Source of the DNA: Candidatus Wallbacteria bacterium
Lineage (GTDB): Bacteria; Muiribacteriota; JAQTZZ01
Assembly (NCBI GenBank): GCA_028687545.1
Contig: JAQTZZ010000026.1
Span: 1 to 58,499, forward strand
Direction: 5' to 3'
Length of the DNA: 58,499 bases
Below, one piece after another: positions 23,650 through 32,819 of this stretch. A model generated the notes under the pieces. The model made no database searches, was not told the origin of the DNA, and saw nothing but the letters and a program-made list of their open reading frames with translations. Positions within the stretch are counted from its first letter, which is position 1. Each line of letters opens with the position of its first letter. The position numbers and the translations under genes are program-made.

Positions 23650-26406
23650 TCACCCCACCAGCACTTTATTCAATTCTTCAAGAATCCCGTTCAACCTTTC
23701 CCCAAACACCTGATAAACCTTCATCGCTCCGCCACGGGCCTGGAAGGGGGTCAGCTCGAAGTCGTCCATTTTTATGGATAAGGATGTGGCTACATGTTCT
23801 TTGATCAGCTTGAGCCATTCCAGTTCTGTTTCGCTGAATTTCACGCCTTTTTCGGCCTGGATTTTCAGCCAGTCTGCGAAACGCTCTTCCACAGTTTCGG
23901 AAAAAGGGCGGAGTACATTTTCATCGCCTGCTGTGAAACGTAAAAGGGAAATGATGTCTGCCAGCAAACGGTGAGCGCTTGCGCCCTGGACTCTGGATCT
24001 GTCGAGCTGTTCATAAGCGTGCCAGACTTTGTCTGCTGTCAGGAAATATGGGGGATTCTGGATCGAGGCTGCCAGGTTTTTGATTTCGTCTTCTGCGATC
24101 TGCTTCTGAGTGTATGGCTTTCCAAAAATTATGCTGTGGGCTGCTAGTTCGTCCTTGTGATCTTCGATATACTGCTTGAAAGTGCCGATGATCTTTTCGG
24201 ATTTTTCCTTGGCATTGGCATCGAATCCGGCTGATATCACCTCATCCTGGCTGACTGTGTCAATGATCTGCTCCTTGCTGCGCCTGATTTCTATCAAACG
24301 CTCTCGGAACTTCGGATCATCGAAAACCCGGCAGGATTCTTCCTTGATTTCATCTGCAGCTTCTTTGATCTGCTGCTCGTCAGGCACAGGGACTTTGAAT
24401 TTTTCTTTGGCCCTTTCCTCATGTTTATCAGGGTCAATCGCATCAAGCAGTGAATTGGCGATATCGCTGATCGTTTTGCCGTTTGTCAGTGTTTTGATTT
24501 CTTCATGCTCGGCTTTTTCCAGCCTGCGCATCAGTTTCATCAGCCTGCAGGCCAGAGTTGATAATGTGTCTTCGTCCCTGTTGCCGAGAGCCACGCTCTG
24601 AATCAGGGCTTCAAAAGGTACAGTTTTTTTCCGTTCCAGGATCGAGGAATCGTTTTTCGCACTTTCGCAGACTCCTACAGCGTCCACGATCACGAAACCG
24701 TCCTTGATGCCTGTGCCTGGAGTGACTGAGCGCATGTCAGTGGGATTGATGATCCTGGTGCCGCGGCCTTTCATCTGCTCGAACAAAAGGCTTGATCTCA
24801 CATCGCGCATAAAGATCAGGCATTCCAGAGGCCGGATGTCTGTTCCTGTGGAAATCATGTCTACAGTCACGGCGATTCTGGGGTCATACGAATTCCTGAA
24901 CTTGCTGATCAGGTCTTCAGGCTTTTCGCCTGTTGTCTTGTATGTGATCTTTTTGCAGAAGTCATTGCCTTTGCCGAATACCTCGCGGATGATTCCGACA
25001 ATGTCCTCTGCGTGAGAATCGTCCTTGGCAAAGATCAGGGTTTTGGGGACTACACCGCTGCGGTCAGGAAAAATCTCTGTAAACATTTTGTCTCTGAAAG
25101 TGCAGATGATTGTCCTGATCTGGTCTTTGGATACCACGCTCGTATCAAGCTGGTTTGACTTGTATTCCAGATCATCGTCAAGCTGTTCCCAGCGCACTTT
25201 ACGCGTCAGCCGATCCCTTTTATCAATATAAAGCCCGGCTTCAACAGTGCTCCCTTGTTCAGTGATCCTGGTTTTGATCCTGTAGACTTCATATCCTACA
25301 TTCACGCCGTCAGCTACAGCCCGCTCGTGAGGATATTCGGACACGATCTTGGAATTGAAGAAACCGATGGTCTGCTTTGAGGGAGTGGCAGTCATGCCGA
25401 TGATAAAGGCATCGAAGTATTCCAGTGCCTGACGCCAGACATTGTAGATCGAACGGTGGCATTCGTCAGTGACTATGAAATCAAAGGTTTCGATCGGGAT
25501 CGCCGGATTATAAACAACTTCCACAGGCGTTCTTTCCAGGCTGTTGAAAAACAGCGAATCTTCCTCCAGGCTCTCATCAAAAACAGGCTCGCCCTTAAGC
25601 ATGGAAAATAGTCTCTGGATGGTAGTGATACAAACTTTGCAGGCATCGTCGATTGTGTTGCCTGTCATGCGCTGCACATTGTAAAGCTCAGTGAATTTAC
25701 GGCCATCGTCAGGAGTCCTGAACTGCTGGAATTCGTTGAGTGTCTGCCTGCCGAGATTATTACGATCTACAAGAAACAGCACTCTCTTGGCTTTGGCAAA
25801 TTTGATCAGCCTGTAGACGAAATTGACGGCAGTATAAGTCTTGCCGCTGCCTGTAGCCATCTGGATCAATGCTCTGGGATGATTTTCGGCCAAGGCCAGC
25901 TCAAGATTCTCAATGGCAGGAATCTGCGGTTTCCAGAGATGATCTTTGATCAGTGGAGGCAGTTCTTTCAGCCTTGCTCTGAGAGTGCTCGCATCCAATG
26001 CCCATTTTTTCAGGGTTTCAGGCTTGTGAAAATTGAATACCCTCCTGGAGCGCGAATCAGGATCTCTGATGTCCCGGAAAAAGATCTCTGTGCCGTTACT
26101 TTCATAATGGAAAGGCAGTGGAATTCCATAATTGGGAATGTTGCCAGGGAATGATTCGATATAAATAGAGGATTGCTCAGAAACTCCGCTTAAGGTATGG
26201 CCTTCTTTTTTTGCCTCAATGATGCCGATGGCTTTACGGTCAACAAACAGGACATAATCGGCTTCAAGCTGATTTTTCAGGGGAAAGTATCCGACTGCAA
26301 CACCTGGTGAGGCCCCAAGATTAATGGATCGATAATCCTGTACTTTCCAGCCTGCTTTTTCCAGGTTCTGATCGATAATAATCCGTACTTTATCTTCAGG
26401 TCCCAT
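23650..26406 (-). CDS. hsdR: Type I restriction endonuclease (R) subunit
   Basis: 918 residues. The N-terminal PD-(D/E)xK nuclease is intact (Asp50 in EADYVLF; Glu64-Ala-Lys66 in GIIEAKK). The SF2 translocase has Walker A ATGSGKT (184-190) and a DECH box (314-317), plus downstream helicase motifs (TATPSKQT, STGTDIRP, QMKGRGTRI). A helical C-terminal region follows that docks on HsdM/HsdS. The complex cuts unmodified DNA after ATP-driven translocation. The start has AGAGG upstream. It leads the RM locus, but hsdS and hsdM come 4-8 kb later because of inserted genes. Confidence 0.95.
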   Translation of the reverse strand: MGPEDKVRIIIDQNLEKAGWKVQDYRSINLGASPGVAVGYFPLKNQLEADYVLFVDRKAIGIIEAKKEGHTLSGVSEQSSIYIESFPGNIPNYGIPLPFHYESNGTEIFFRDIRDPDSRSRRVFNFHKPETLKKWALDASTLRARLKELPPLIKDHLWKPQIPAIENLELALAENHPRALIQMATGSGKTYTAVNFVYRLIKFAKAKRVLFLVDRNNLGRQTLNEFQQFRTPDDGRKFTELYNVQRMTGNTIDDACKVCITTIQRLFSMLKGEPVFDESLEEDSLFFNSLERTPVEVVYNPAIPIETFDFIVTDECHRSIYNVWRQALEYFDAFIIGMTATPSKQTIGFFNSKIVSEYPHERAVADGVNVGYEVYRIKTRITEQGSTVEAGLYIDKRDRLTRKVRWEQLDDDLEYKSNQLDTSVVSKDQIRTIICTFRDKMFTEIFPDRSGVVPKTLIFAKDDSHAEDIVGIIREVFGKGNDFCKKITYKTTGEKPEDLISKFRNSYDPRIAVTVDMISTGTDIRPLECLIFMRDVRSSLLFEQMKGRGTRIINPTDMRSVTPGTGIKDGFVIVDAVGVCESAKNDSSILERKKTVPFEALIQSVALGNRDEDTLSTLACRLMKLMRRLEKAEHEEIKTLTNGKTISDIANSLLDAIDPDKHEERAKEKFKVPVPDEQQIKEAADEIKEESCRVFDDPKFRERLIEIRRSKEQIIDTVSQDEVISAGFDANAKEKSEKIIGTFKQYIEDHKDELAAHSIIFGKPYTQKQIAEDEIKNLAASIQNPPYFLTADKVWHAYEQLDRSRVQGASAHRLLADIISLLRFTAGDENVLRPFSETVEERFADWLKIQAEKGVKFSETELEWLKLIKEHVATSLSIKMDDFELTPFQARGGAMKVYQVFGERLNGILEELNKVLVG

Positions 26407-26437
26407 CAGATACCTCTTTTTTACTTACAACAACAAT

Positions 26438-26467
26438 ATTTTACTCTCTTCGGAATATCTAAATCAA
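26438..26467 (-). promoter_or_regulatory. Predicted hsdR promoter
   Basis: TTGATT (complement of 26462-26467), an 18-bp spacer and TAAAAT (complement of 26438-26443), about 31 bp before the hsdR ATG. The rest of 26407-26612 is A+T-rich and shows no other feature. Confidence 0.45.
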
Positions 26468-26612
26468 TTTTTCAGCATTTTACACTGTTTTAATGCCTAA
26501 ATGATCCACAATAGTTGATAAACAGCAGATAATGAATATAAAATTTATTTATTTTTAATCTTCACTTTCTTTTCTAGATAATCAATCCAATATTTAACTT
26601 TTTCCCATCCAA

Positions 26613-27203
26613 TCAGCTGCCTGATGAAGAATTATTTTCAGTCGGCTCTGGATTGGCAGGAGCGAAGATGTTCTCCTCTATAGCTGGACCTGTTGGAGGG
26701 GTTTTAGGCTCGTCCGAAGATGCGCTGTCAGATTGAGCGGCATTGTTTTCGGCAGCAGGATTCTCGTCTGACACCGCTTTTTCCTCAGCCGGTTTGGTCG
26801 GCTCAGGTGCATTCAGCCATTCGTTGATCAGATCCTGGGCAGCACTCCCAGACACGAGGTTTCCCTGCCTGTCTGAGACTATGAAATAAGGCACAGATGT
26901 CAGCTTGAATTTTTTCACCACAGGCGATGTCCAATCGATCCCATTGATATTGCTGCGGTTGATGTTCACCTTGATCACTGTGATTTCGCTGCTTTTGGCA
27001 GCCAGAGTCTGGAGAACAGGGGCAACTTTATTGCAGGCACCACAGTAAGGACTGAAAAATTCGAAGACTGTTGGGCTTCCGCTGGTGATATAATCGTTCA
27101 GGTCTATTTCGCTTCCAAAGGACACTTCCTGCAGATTCGAAGAACCAAAGGCAGGCAGCCAGAGGCAGAAAAAAAGCATTGCAGCCAGCAGACATGTTTT
27201 CAT
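26613..27203 (-). CDS. Exported thioredoxin-fold protein with acidic, proline-rich tail
   Basis: 196 residues. A signal peptide (1-20) leads to a thioredoxin domain (about 25-125) with the redox pair Cys54-Gly-Ala-Cys57 in FFSPYCGACNKV and the cis-proline loop SVPYFIV. A low-complexity tail rich in Glu, Ala, Pro, Asn and Ser follows (130-196). It is likely a periplasmic thiol-disulfide enzyme; the tail may tether or space it. The start ATG 27201-27203 is chosen for GGAGG 6 nt upstream. A MITE-like element lies immediately upstream. Confidence 0.88.
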   Translation of the reverse strand: MKTCLLAAMLFFCLWLPAFGSSNLQEVSFGSEIDLNDYITSGSPTVFEFFSPYCGACNKVAPVLQTLAAKSSEITVIKVNINRSNINGIDWTSPVVKKFKLTSVPYFIVSDRQGNLVSGSAAQDLINEWLNAPEPTKPAEEKAVSDENPAAENNAAQSDSASSDEPKTPPTGPAIEENIFAPANPEPTENNSSSGS

Positions 27204-27228
27204 TATTATCCTCCATTTCGTAGTCAAC

Positions 27229-27432
27229 TAAATAACTTACTTGAGTTTGGCAAATTTTATGGTGTGCAGCCAGATATTTGTTAAAAACCTTGATTTGTGG
27301 CGGGTCCTGTCCTGGCATAACTTTTTCTCTCCTTCGCAAGGCTCAGATCGAGAAATAAGTTACGCCTGGCCACCCCACAAGGGTTTCAGCGATATGATAT
27401 GGAAAATTTGCCAAAGTCGAGTAACTTATTTA
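27229..27432 (+). mobile_element. MITE-like element, copy A
   Basis: About 204 bp with terminal inverted repeats of about 27 bp (TAAATAAcTTACTtGAg then TTTGGCAAAT, with about 3 mismatches between ends). A central imperfect palindrome (TAACTT...AAGTTA with inner CCTT/AAGG) could form a long hairpin. A second copy in reverse orientation lies at 30405-30603. No transposase is encoded. It lies between the divergent thioredoxin-like and yjbQ genes and may carry or disrupt their promoters. Confidence 0.75.
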
Positions 27433-27496
27433 TGATACATCGAAAACGTATGATTCGCCATTGCGTTAAAATGCAGGATTCATTTATATTATTTCC

Positions 27497-27907
27497 ATGA
27501 CACACACAGAATATCTTTTCTTCAACACCAGGGAACGGATCGAGTTCATCAGGATCACTGAGATGATCAATGAAATCGTGGGAAAATCGGGCCTGAAGAG
27601 CGGGCTGGTTCTGATCAATCCTGCTCACATCACCGCCGCAGTGATCGTCAATGACGACGAGCCGGGCCTGAAAAAGGATTTTCTCCGCCTGCTGCGCCGC
27701 CTGGCTCCGGAAAACGACAGCTATGATCACAACCTGACAGGGGAGGACAATGCCTATGCCCATCTCTGGCGGACCATGCTTGGCCATCAGGCGGTGATGC
27801 CGTTTACGGATGGCAGGCTGGATCTTGGGCCATGGGAGCAGATATTTTACCTGGAACTGGACGGCAGGAGAAAGAAAAAGGTCACAGTCAAGCTGGTTGG
27901 CGAGTGA
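27497..27907 (+). CDS. YjbQ family protein (UPF0047)
   Basis: 136 residues, about the usual family length. It has the internal AHITAAVIVNDDEPGL and C-terminal HLWRTMLGHQAVMPF plus GPWEQIFYLELDG blocks that define YjbQ/UPF0047. Some members show weak thiamine-phosphate synthase activity; the real role is uncertain. It is encoded convergently with tag, with stop codons directly adjacent at 27907/27908. No clear RBS precedes the ATG. Confidence 0.9.
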   Translation: MTHTEYLFFNTRERIEFIRITEMINEIVGKSGLKSGLVLINPAHITAAVIVNDDEPGLKKDFLRLLRRLAPENDSYDHNLTGEDNAYAHLWRTMLGHQAVMPFTDGRLDLGPWEQIFYLELDGRRKKKVTVKLVGE

Positions 27908-28495
27908 TCACAGCAGGGAAGACCCGCGGTCACCGCACTGGGCATGCCTGAAGCACCCGGTTTCATGGTCATTCACGAGCCCCACTGCCTGCATGAAAGC
28001 ATAGATGATAGTAGAGCCTACGAAATTCATGCCACGCTTCTTCAGGTCTTTGGATATTTGATCGGAAATCTCGGTTCTGGCCGGAACTGAACTCATGGAC
28101 TGGAAACTGTTGTCGATCTGCTTGAAATCCACGAAAGCCCATAGATATTGATCAAACGAACCGAATTCCTTCTGTATTTCCATGAACACCCTGGCGTTCC
28201 TGACTGCTGACAGTATCTTAAGCCTGTTCCTGATGATGCCTGGATTGACTAGAAGCTCACTGATCTTGTCTTCAGTGTATGCTGCGATCTTTACATAATC
28301 AAAACCGTCCATGGCCTTACGATAATTTTCCCTTTTGTTCAGAACAGTTTCCCAGGAAAGTCCGGCCTGGGCTCCTTCCAGGATCAGCATTTCGAACAGC
28401 TTACGTTCGTCATGTACAGGAACTCCCCATTCCAGGTCATGGTAATCAAGATACAGGCTGTTCTTTTCAATCACTGGCCAATGGCATCTCTGCAT
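27908..28495 (-). CDS. tag: DNA-3-methyladenine glycosylase I
   Basis: 195 residues, the typical length. It starts MQRCHWPV with Cys4, has YHDLEWGVP (His18), and ends with NDHETGCF; these give the Tag zinc-binding Cys/His set. EGAQAGLSWETVLNKRENYRKA is split across the family's substrate pocket, and MNFVGSTIIYAFMQAVG is the helix-hairpin-helix end. It removes 3-methyladenine from DNA in base excision repair. It appears monocistronic. Confidence 0.95.
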   Translation of the reverse strand: MQRCHWPVIEKNSLYLDYHDLEWGVPVHDERKLFEMLILEGAQAGLSWETVLNKRENYRKAMDGFDYVKIAAYTEDKISELLVNPGIIRNRLKILSAVRNARVFMEIQKEFGSFDQYLWAFVDFKQIDNSFQSMSSVPARTEISDQISKDLKKRGMNFVGSTIIYAFMQAVGLVNDHETGCFRHAQCGDRGSSLL

Positions 28496-28570
28496 GTTAT
28501 CTTCCTTATTGAAATTATTTCACCTGCCAAACCAGAGGATTATATCACAGGATTGACTAGACGAAAATCA

Positions 28571-28598
28571 TTGACATTAGATCAGTTTCGGACATAAT
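28571..28598 (+). promoter_or_regulatory. Predicted promoter of the exported-protein/CPBP operon
   Basis: Consensus TTGACA (28571-28576), a 16-bp spacer and CATAAT (28593-28598), about 40 bp before the start codon at 28639. Confidence 0.6.
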
Positions 28599-28638
28599 TA
28601 AATAATATCAAAATTAAAGAAGATGAACCTGGAGGTGC

Positions 28639-29703
28639 ATGTTGGTGAAGAAGATGGTGCTGGTAATGCTTCTGTGCCTGATGACAGTTGAAATATGGGC
28701 TCTGACAGGAAATGACGTGCAGGTCGTATTCAATGAAGACTCCATCAACCTTGTGCTGAGGGAAGCCCTGAAAGACTCCAAACTGCAGGAACCTGCCCTC
28801 AGATTCTTCAACAATGGTTTCAGCTTCGAAGGGATTTACCCGTTCAGCATACTTTTCATGCCAGTCGCTGATATTCCGATCAAATTCGTGGGCGACATGG
28901 CAGCGCTGAACGGAGACGTATTGCTCAACATCGCGGAATACATCCAGAACGGAGAACGCCAGGACAAATCCACTACCATTTCCCGCATCAGGACCATAGT
29001 CCAGTCGATCAATGAAGCCTGCAGCAATGCTCAGAAACCGGTCAACATCTCGGCAGAATATATTCCTTCAAGTAAATACTGCGGCTCAGTCCGCCTTAAT
29101 CTGAAACAGTATTCAGTGATCCCTGCCATGCCCGGACTACAGATCAGGAAGATAGTGCTGGAGCCTCATTTTTTCACTGTTTCGAGCAGCCCAGACACAT
29201 TCGCCAACAACAATGCTGAAATCCAGGCCTATGTCGGTGAAAACGTGATCAACGAGCTGTTAAAGCTGTATACCAGGCCCAGGGTACGCAATGTAATCAA
29301 GGTTTCAGGCATCAGCCTGGACGTGGGAGACAAATCCTCCCGCATTTCGATAAATTATCTGCAGGCTGACAATGCAAGCTCCAATATCCTGATCGATGTG
29401 AATGCCGAAGTTCCCAAGCTCAATCTGATCAACCTGCTGATCAGGAACTACAGCGGCAGCGCAGGCAGCTTCGACGGACTGATGGCTGAGCTTGTCAATC
29501 TCGTCAATGCCAACATCAAAGCCATGCCTTCACCTGTAAAAGGGGAGCGGATGCAGTTCACATACCTAAACCGGAAAATCACTTTCAATGCTAATTTCGA
29601 CGACATCATTCCATTAAAGATCAAACCTGACATTTTTCATATCTCAGGCCGGAATGACTGCGTGTCTGTCTTTGGACAGCTAAATCCTAAAAGCGGGCAA
29701 TAG
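28639..29703 (+). CDS. Exported protein of unknown function
   Basis: 354 residues with a signal peptide (about 1-22, ending VEIWA). The mature part alternates beta-strands and short helices without cysteine pairs or recognised motifs. Repeated hydrophobic/polar alternation (for example IKVSGISLDVG and ISINYLQ) suggests a beta-sheet lipid- or ligand-binding fold, which is a guess. The start is supported by GGAGG 3 nt before the ATG. It is co-transcribed with the CPBP protease gene 2 nt downstream, which might process or export it. Confidence 0.8.
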   Translation: MLVKKMVLVMLLCLMTVEIWALTGNDVQVVFNEDSINLVLREALKDSKLQEPALRFFNNGFSFEGIYPFSILFMPVADIPIKFVGDMAALNGDVLLNIAEYIQNGERQDKSTTISRIRTIVQSINEACSNAQKPVNISAEYIPSSKYCGSVRLNLKQYSVIPAMPGLQIRKIVLEPHFFTVSSSPDTFANNNAEIQAYVGENVINELLKLYTRPRVRNVIKVSGISLDVGDKSSRISINYLQADNASSNILIDVNAEVPKLNLINLLIRNYSGSAGSFDGLMAELVNLVNANIKAMPSPVKGERMQFTYLNRKITFNANFDDIIPLKIKPDIFHISGRNDCVSVFGQLNPKSGQ

Positions 29704-29705
29704 AA

Positions 29706-30407
29706 TTGCAGGATCAAAAGCCTGAACCTGGCTTCAGCGAACTTTTCCTGCTGGTCTTGGGATATGCGCTGCTCGTCTATTGCGAACATTGTACTAAAAA
29801 GATCCTGATCCAGTTCGGATACCTGAACCCAACTCCTGATTTTTCCCTGTTTGACATGCTGAGATCTTTTTTAAACGACTTCATCTTCTTCGCAATGCTG
29901 TTTTATTTCGCCTGCTTCCGATCAGCCCGCAGTTTCAGAGAAGCATTTTCGTTCAGAAAAGTCAGTGCATCGGACGCCCTGGCTGCTCTCCTGTCCGGAT
30001 TTCTGACTGCAGTCTTCTGCATCTATCTGATGAGCTTTGTCGAGGTGGAGGAAACCTTTATCGACCGGGTGACATCCGGGTTTTACGGCATGCTTTTTTT
30101 CACGCTCAACGGCTCACTGATCGCCCCGTTCCTGGAAGAGCTTTTTTTCCGCGGCTTCCTGTTCGGCATCCTCAGGAATAAGTTGAAGCCGGTCTCAACA
30201 GTAGCGGTTGTAGCATTCACATTCTGGCTGATGCATTTTTACCAGACAAGCGGTAATCCGCCTGCGCTCGCCATGCTGGCTGCCCTGTCTTTGATCGTGA
30301 CTGTGCAGAGGCAGATCAGCGGGTCTCTGATACCCAGCCTGATCACTCACTATTCGTATAACATCTTCCTGATCGGCACAACGCTTATTTTAATGTGGAT
30401 GAATTAA
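29706..30407 (+). CDS. CPBP family intramembrane glutamic protease
   Basis: 233 residues with about six to seven membrane segments. The Abi/CPBP motif EELFFRG (Glu-Glu then Arg) and later histidines in LMHFYQTSGN and THYSYN are the catalytic signature of Rce1-like intramembrane proteases. Roles include peptide maturation, bacteriocin immunity and membrane protein turnover. It starts at a TTG 2 nt after the preceding stop and is therefore translationally coupled. Its own stop codon forms the edge of a MITE-like element. Confidence 0.88.
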   Translation: MQDQKPEPGFSELFLLVLGYALLVYCEHCTKKILIQFGYLNPTPDFSLFDMLRSFLNDFIFFAMLFYFACFRSARSFREAFSFRKVSASDALAALLSGFLTAVFCIYLMSFVEVEETFIDRVTSGFYGMLFFTLNGSLIAPFLEELFFRGFLFGILRNKLKPVSTVAVVAFTFWLMHFYQTSGNPPALAMLAALSLIVTVQRQISGSLIPSLITHYSYNIFLIGTTLILMWMN

Positions 30408-30603
30408 ATCTCGGCTTAGGCAAATTTTCCATATCATGCCGCTGAAACCCTTGTGGGGTGGCCAGGCGTAACTTATTTCTCGATCTGAGCCTTGCGAAGG
30501 AGAGAAAAAGTTATGCCAGGACAGGACCCGCCACATATCAAAGTTTTGAACAGCCTTTGGCTGCACACCACAAAAATTTGCCAAACTCAACAATTTAAGT
30601 TAA
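30405..30603 (-). mobile_element. MITE-like element, copy B
   Basis: A reverse-complement relative of copy A, alike over nearly its whole length but with small indels, and with more degenerate ends. It exactly fills the gap between the convergent CPBP and EF-G genes. The stop codons of both genes (30405-30407 and 30600-30602) fall within its ends. Its central hairpin could act as a bidirectional terminator here. The short frame starting MPGQDPP seen in both copies is shifted by indels, so it is not coding. Confidence 0.72.
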
Positions 30604-32678
30604 CTCTTACCGGGACTCATGCGCTCTCTGGCCTTTTCCAGGACTTTATCCAGAAACTTGGTGGGAAGAAGATCGTATCTTTTGAACTCCATGGAAAAAG
30701 TGGCGCGACCCGAGGACATGGAGCGGAAATTTGTGGCATAGCCGAAGAGTTCCATCAGAGGAGCCTCGCAGGAGAGCTTCTGAAAACCCTTGCGCGAACG
30801 GCGCATGAACAGAACCTTGCCGCGGCGGCGGGCGAGGTCGCCTGTGATATCGCCGATGGACTCGTCTGGTGTAGTGATTTCCAGAGACATCATTGGCTCA
30901 AACAGGGCAGGGTGCGCCCTGCGGAAAGCTTCCTTGAAGCAGACTGAAGCGCAGATGCGGAAAGCCAGGTCAGAGCTGTCCACATCGTGAAAACTGCCGT
31001 CGAGCAAGGTGACTTTCACGTCTGAAAGCGGATAATCCGCCAGAATTCCCTTGATCAGACACTCCTCGATGCCTTTGCGGATGGGAGGTATATATTCCTG
31101 AGGAATGGCACCGCCGATGATCTTGCTCACAAATTCGAATCCCTTCTCAGGGTTGGGTTCCACACGCAGGACAATATGGGCATATTGCCCATGGCCGCCG
31201 GACTGCTTGACATGTTTGTATTCGAATTCCGCGCTGGCTGTGACTGTTTCCCGGTATTCGACTGAAGGCTCTCCGACCTGGACTATTACCCCGAATTCAG
31301 TTTTCAGGCGGTCGATGATGATTTCCAGATGCAGTTCGCCCATTCCGGCGATTACAGTCTCGTTCGTACGTTCAGGGATGCGGACCTGGAAAGAAGGGTC
31401 TTCGATTGCCAGCTTCCTGAGCGAGGCATGCAGCTTTTCCATTTCCTTCTGGCCGGGTGCCGTGACTTTGACGGAAATCACAGTCTGAGGGAAAACGATT
31501 TCTTCCAGTAAAAGGGGTGATTTGGGGTGGCAGAGGGTGTTTCCTGTGCGGGTTTTTTTCAGCCCGATCAGGGCTACAATGTCGCCTGGGCCGGCTTCAG
31601 GTATGTCGAAACGGTCCTTGGCAGCGATCTGCATGATGCGCAGAACACGTTCGGAATCACCGGTAGTGGCGTTGAGCAATGTATCTCCCTGATGAAGAGT
31701 GCCCGAATAGATGCGGACGAAAATCTGCTGCCCGACAAAGGGGTCATGGATTATTTTAAAGGCCAGTGCGCAGAAAGGGTCCTGTGCTGTCGGGCGGCGG
31801 ATGTGAAGTTTACCGGGTTCATCAGGGTCCTTGCCCGTCACTGGGCCATGGTCGATCGGGCTTGGAAGATACAGGGTAATTGCATCTAAAAGCGGAACTA
31901 TCCCCATGTTGTGATAGGCGGAACCGCAGAAGACAGGGGTGATCAGGGAACGCAGCAGACAATCCCGGGCAACCCGCCGGACCATTTCAACTGGAAATTC
32001 CTCTTCGGATAAATACAAACCAGCCATTTCCTCATTGAAATTCGAGAGCTTCTCCAGCATCACCTGACGATAATTTTCTGCTCTGGTCTTCAGTGCCGGC
32101 GGAATCTCAGTTTCAGTGATCTCACCGTCAGGGAAGGGATAGGCTTTCATGGTGATCAGATCAATCACGCCTTTGAAATCGGCTTCCTCGCCGATCGGAA
32201 TCTGGAAGGCAACCGGATTAGCGTCAAGCCTTTCTTCCATCTGATAAAGGCAGTCGTAAAAATCCGCACCTGAGCGGTCCATTTTATTGATGAAAGCGAT
32301 GCGCGGAACTTTGTAGCGGTCCGCCTGAGACCAGACAGCCTCGCTCTGCGGTTCCACTCCGCCGACAGCACAGAAGACGCTGATCAGTCCGTCCAGCACC
32401 CGCATCGAGCGTTCCACTTCAATCGTGAAATCAACATGCCCAGGTGTGTCGATGACATTGATTTGATGGTCTTTCCATCTGCAGGTGATCACAGCTGAAG
32501 CGATCGTGATGCCACGTTCCTGCTCCTGTTTCATGAAATCCATGGTGGCTGTGCCGTCATGGACTTCACCCATTTTCCGGGTAGTGCCGGTATAGAATAG
32601 AATCCGTTCAGTGACTGTTGTTTTGCCTGCATCGATATGCGCGGCGATTCCGATGTTTCTAACCTTGGAAAGTCCCAT
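30600..32678 (-). CDS. fusA: Translation elongation factor G (possible paralogue)
   Basis: 692 residues. It is a GTPase with G1 AHIDAGKTT (13-21), G2 around ERGIT, G3 DTPGH, G4 NKMDR, and the full set of domains II-V (family length about 690-700). It drives tRNA-mRNA translocation or ribosome recycling. It is not in a str operon (no rpsL, rpsG or tuf nearby), which suits a second EF-G copy; the window cannot show whether another exists. The start is the ATG 32676-32678 with AAGGTG upstream, three codons inside the longest frame. Confidence 0.93.
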   Translation of the reverse strand: MGLSKVRNIGIAAHIDAGKTTVTERILFYTGTTRKMGEVHDGTATMDFMKQEQERGITIASAVITCRWKDHQINVIDTPGHVDFTIEVERSMRVLDGLISVFCAVGGVEPQSEAVWSQADRYKVPRIAFINKMDRSGADFYDCLYQMEERLDANPVAFQIPIGEEADFKGVIDLITMKAYPFPDGEITETEIPPALKTRAENYRQVMLEKLSNFNEEMAGLYLSEEEFPVEMVRRVARDCLLRSLITPVFCGSAYHNMGIVPLLDAITLYLPSPIDHGPVTGKDPDEPGKLHIRRPTAQDPFCALAFKIIHDPFVGQQIFVRIYSGTLHQGDTLLNATTGDSERVLRIMQIAAKDRFDIPEAGPGDIVALIGLKKTRTGNTLCHPKSPLLLEEIVFPQTVISVKVTAPGQKEMEKLHASLRKLAIEDPSFQVRIPERTNETVIAGMGELHLEIIIDRLKTEFGVIVQVGEPSVEYRETVTASAEFEYKHVKQSGGHGQYAHIVLRVEPNPEKGFEFVSKIIGGAIPQEYIPPIRKGIEECLIKGILADYPLSDVKVTLLDGSFHDVDSSDLAFRICASVCFKEAFRRAHPALFEPMMSLEITTPDESIGDITGDLARRRGKVLFMRRSRKGFQKLSCEAPLMELFGYATNFRSMSSGRATFSMEFKRYDLLPTKFLDKVLEKARERMSPGKS

Positions 32679-32762
32679 AAAATGCACCTTCAGTTTTAGT
32701 ACTTGATTTTTTCTAGATCCGGTTTCATGCTTATGGAAACAGGTCTATCGTAAATTTCAATT

Positions 32763-32784
32763 GCGGATTAGTTTAATTATCCGC
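32763..32784. other. Hairpin upstream of the EF-G gene
   Basis: GCGGAT (32763-32768) and ATCCGC (32779-32784) form a 6-bp stem with a 10-nt loop in the 141-bp gap between the EF-G start and the alpha-2-macroglobulin stop. It may end the alpha-2-macroglobulin transcript, but no clear U-tract is seen. Confidence 0.3.
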
Positions 32785-32819
32785 AGCACTTTTTGCAAGA
32801 GCAGTAAGTAATTGAACCG

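Noticed and set aside
27240-30560. A short frame starting MPGQDPP preceded by AAGGAG, present in both MITE-like copies
   Set aside because: Indels between the two copies shift the frame after about 13 codons, so the protein is not conserved; the DNA structure is.
32763-32784. A riboswitch upstream of the EF-G gene
   Set aside because: Only a single 6-bp hairpin is present; no conserved aptamer pattern can be seen.
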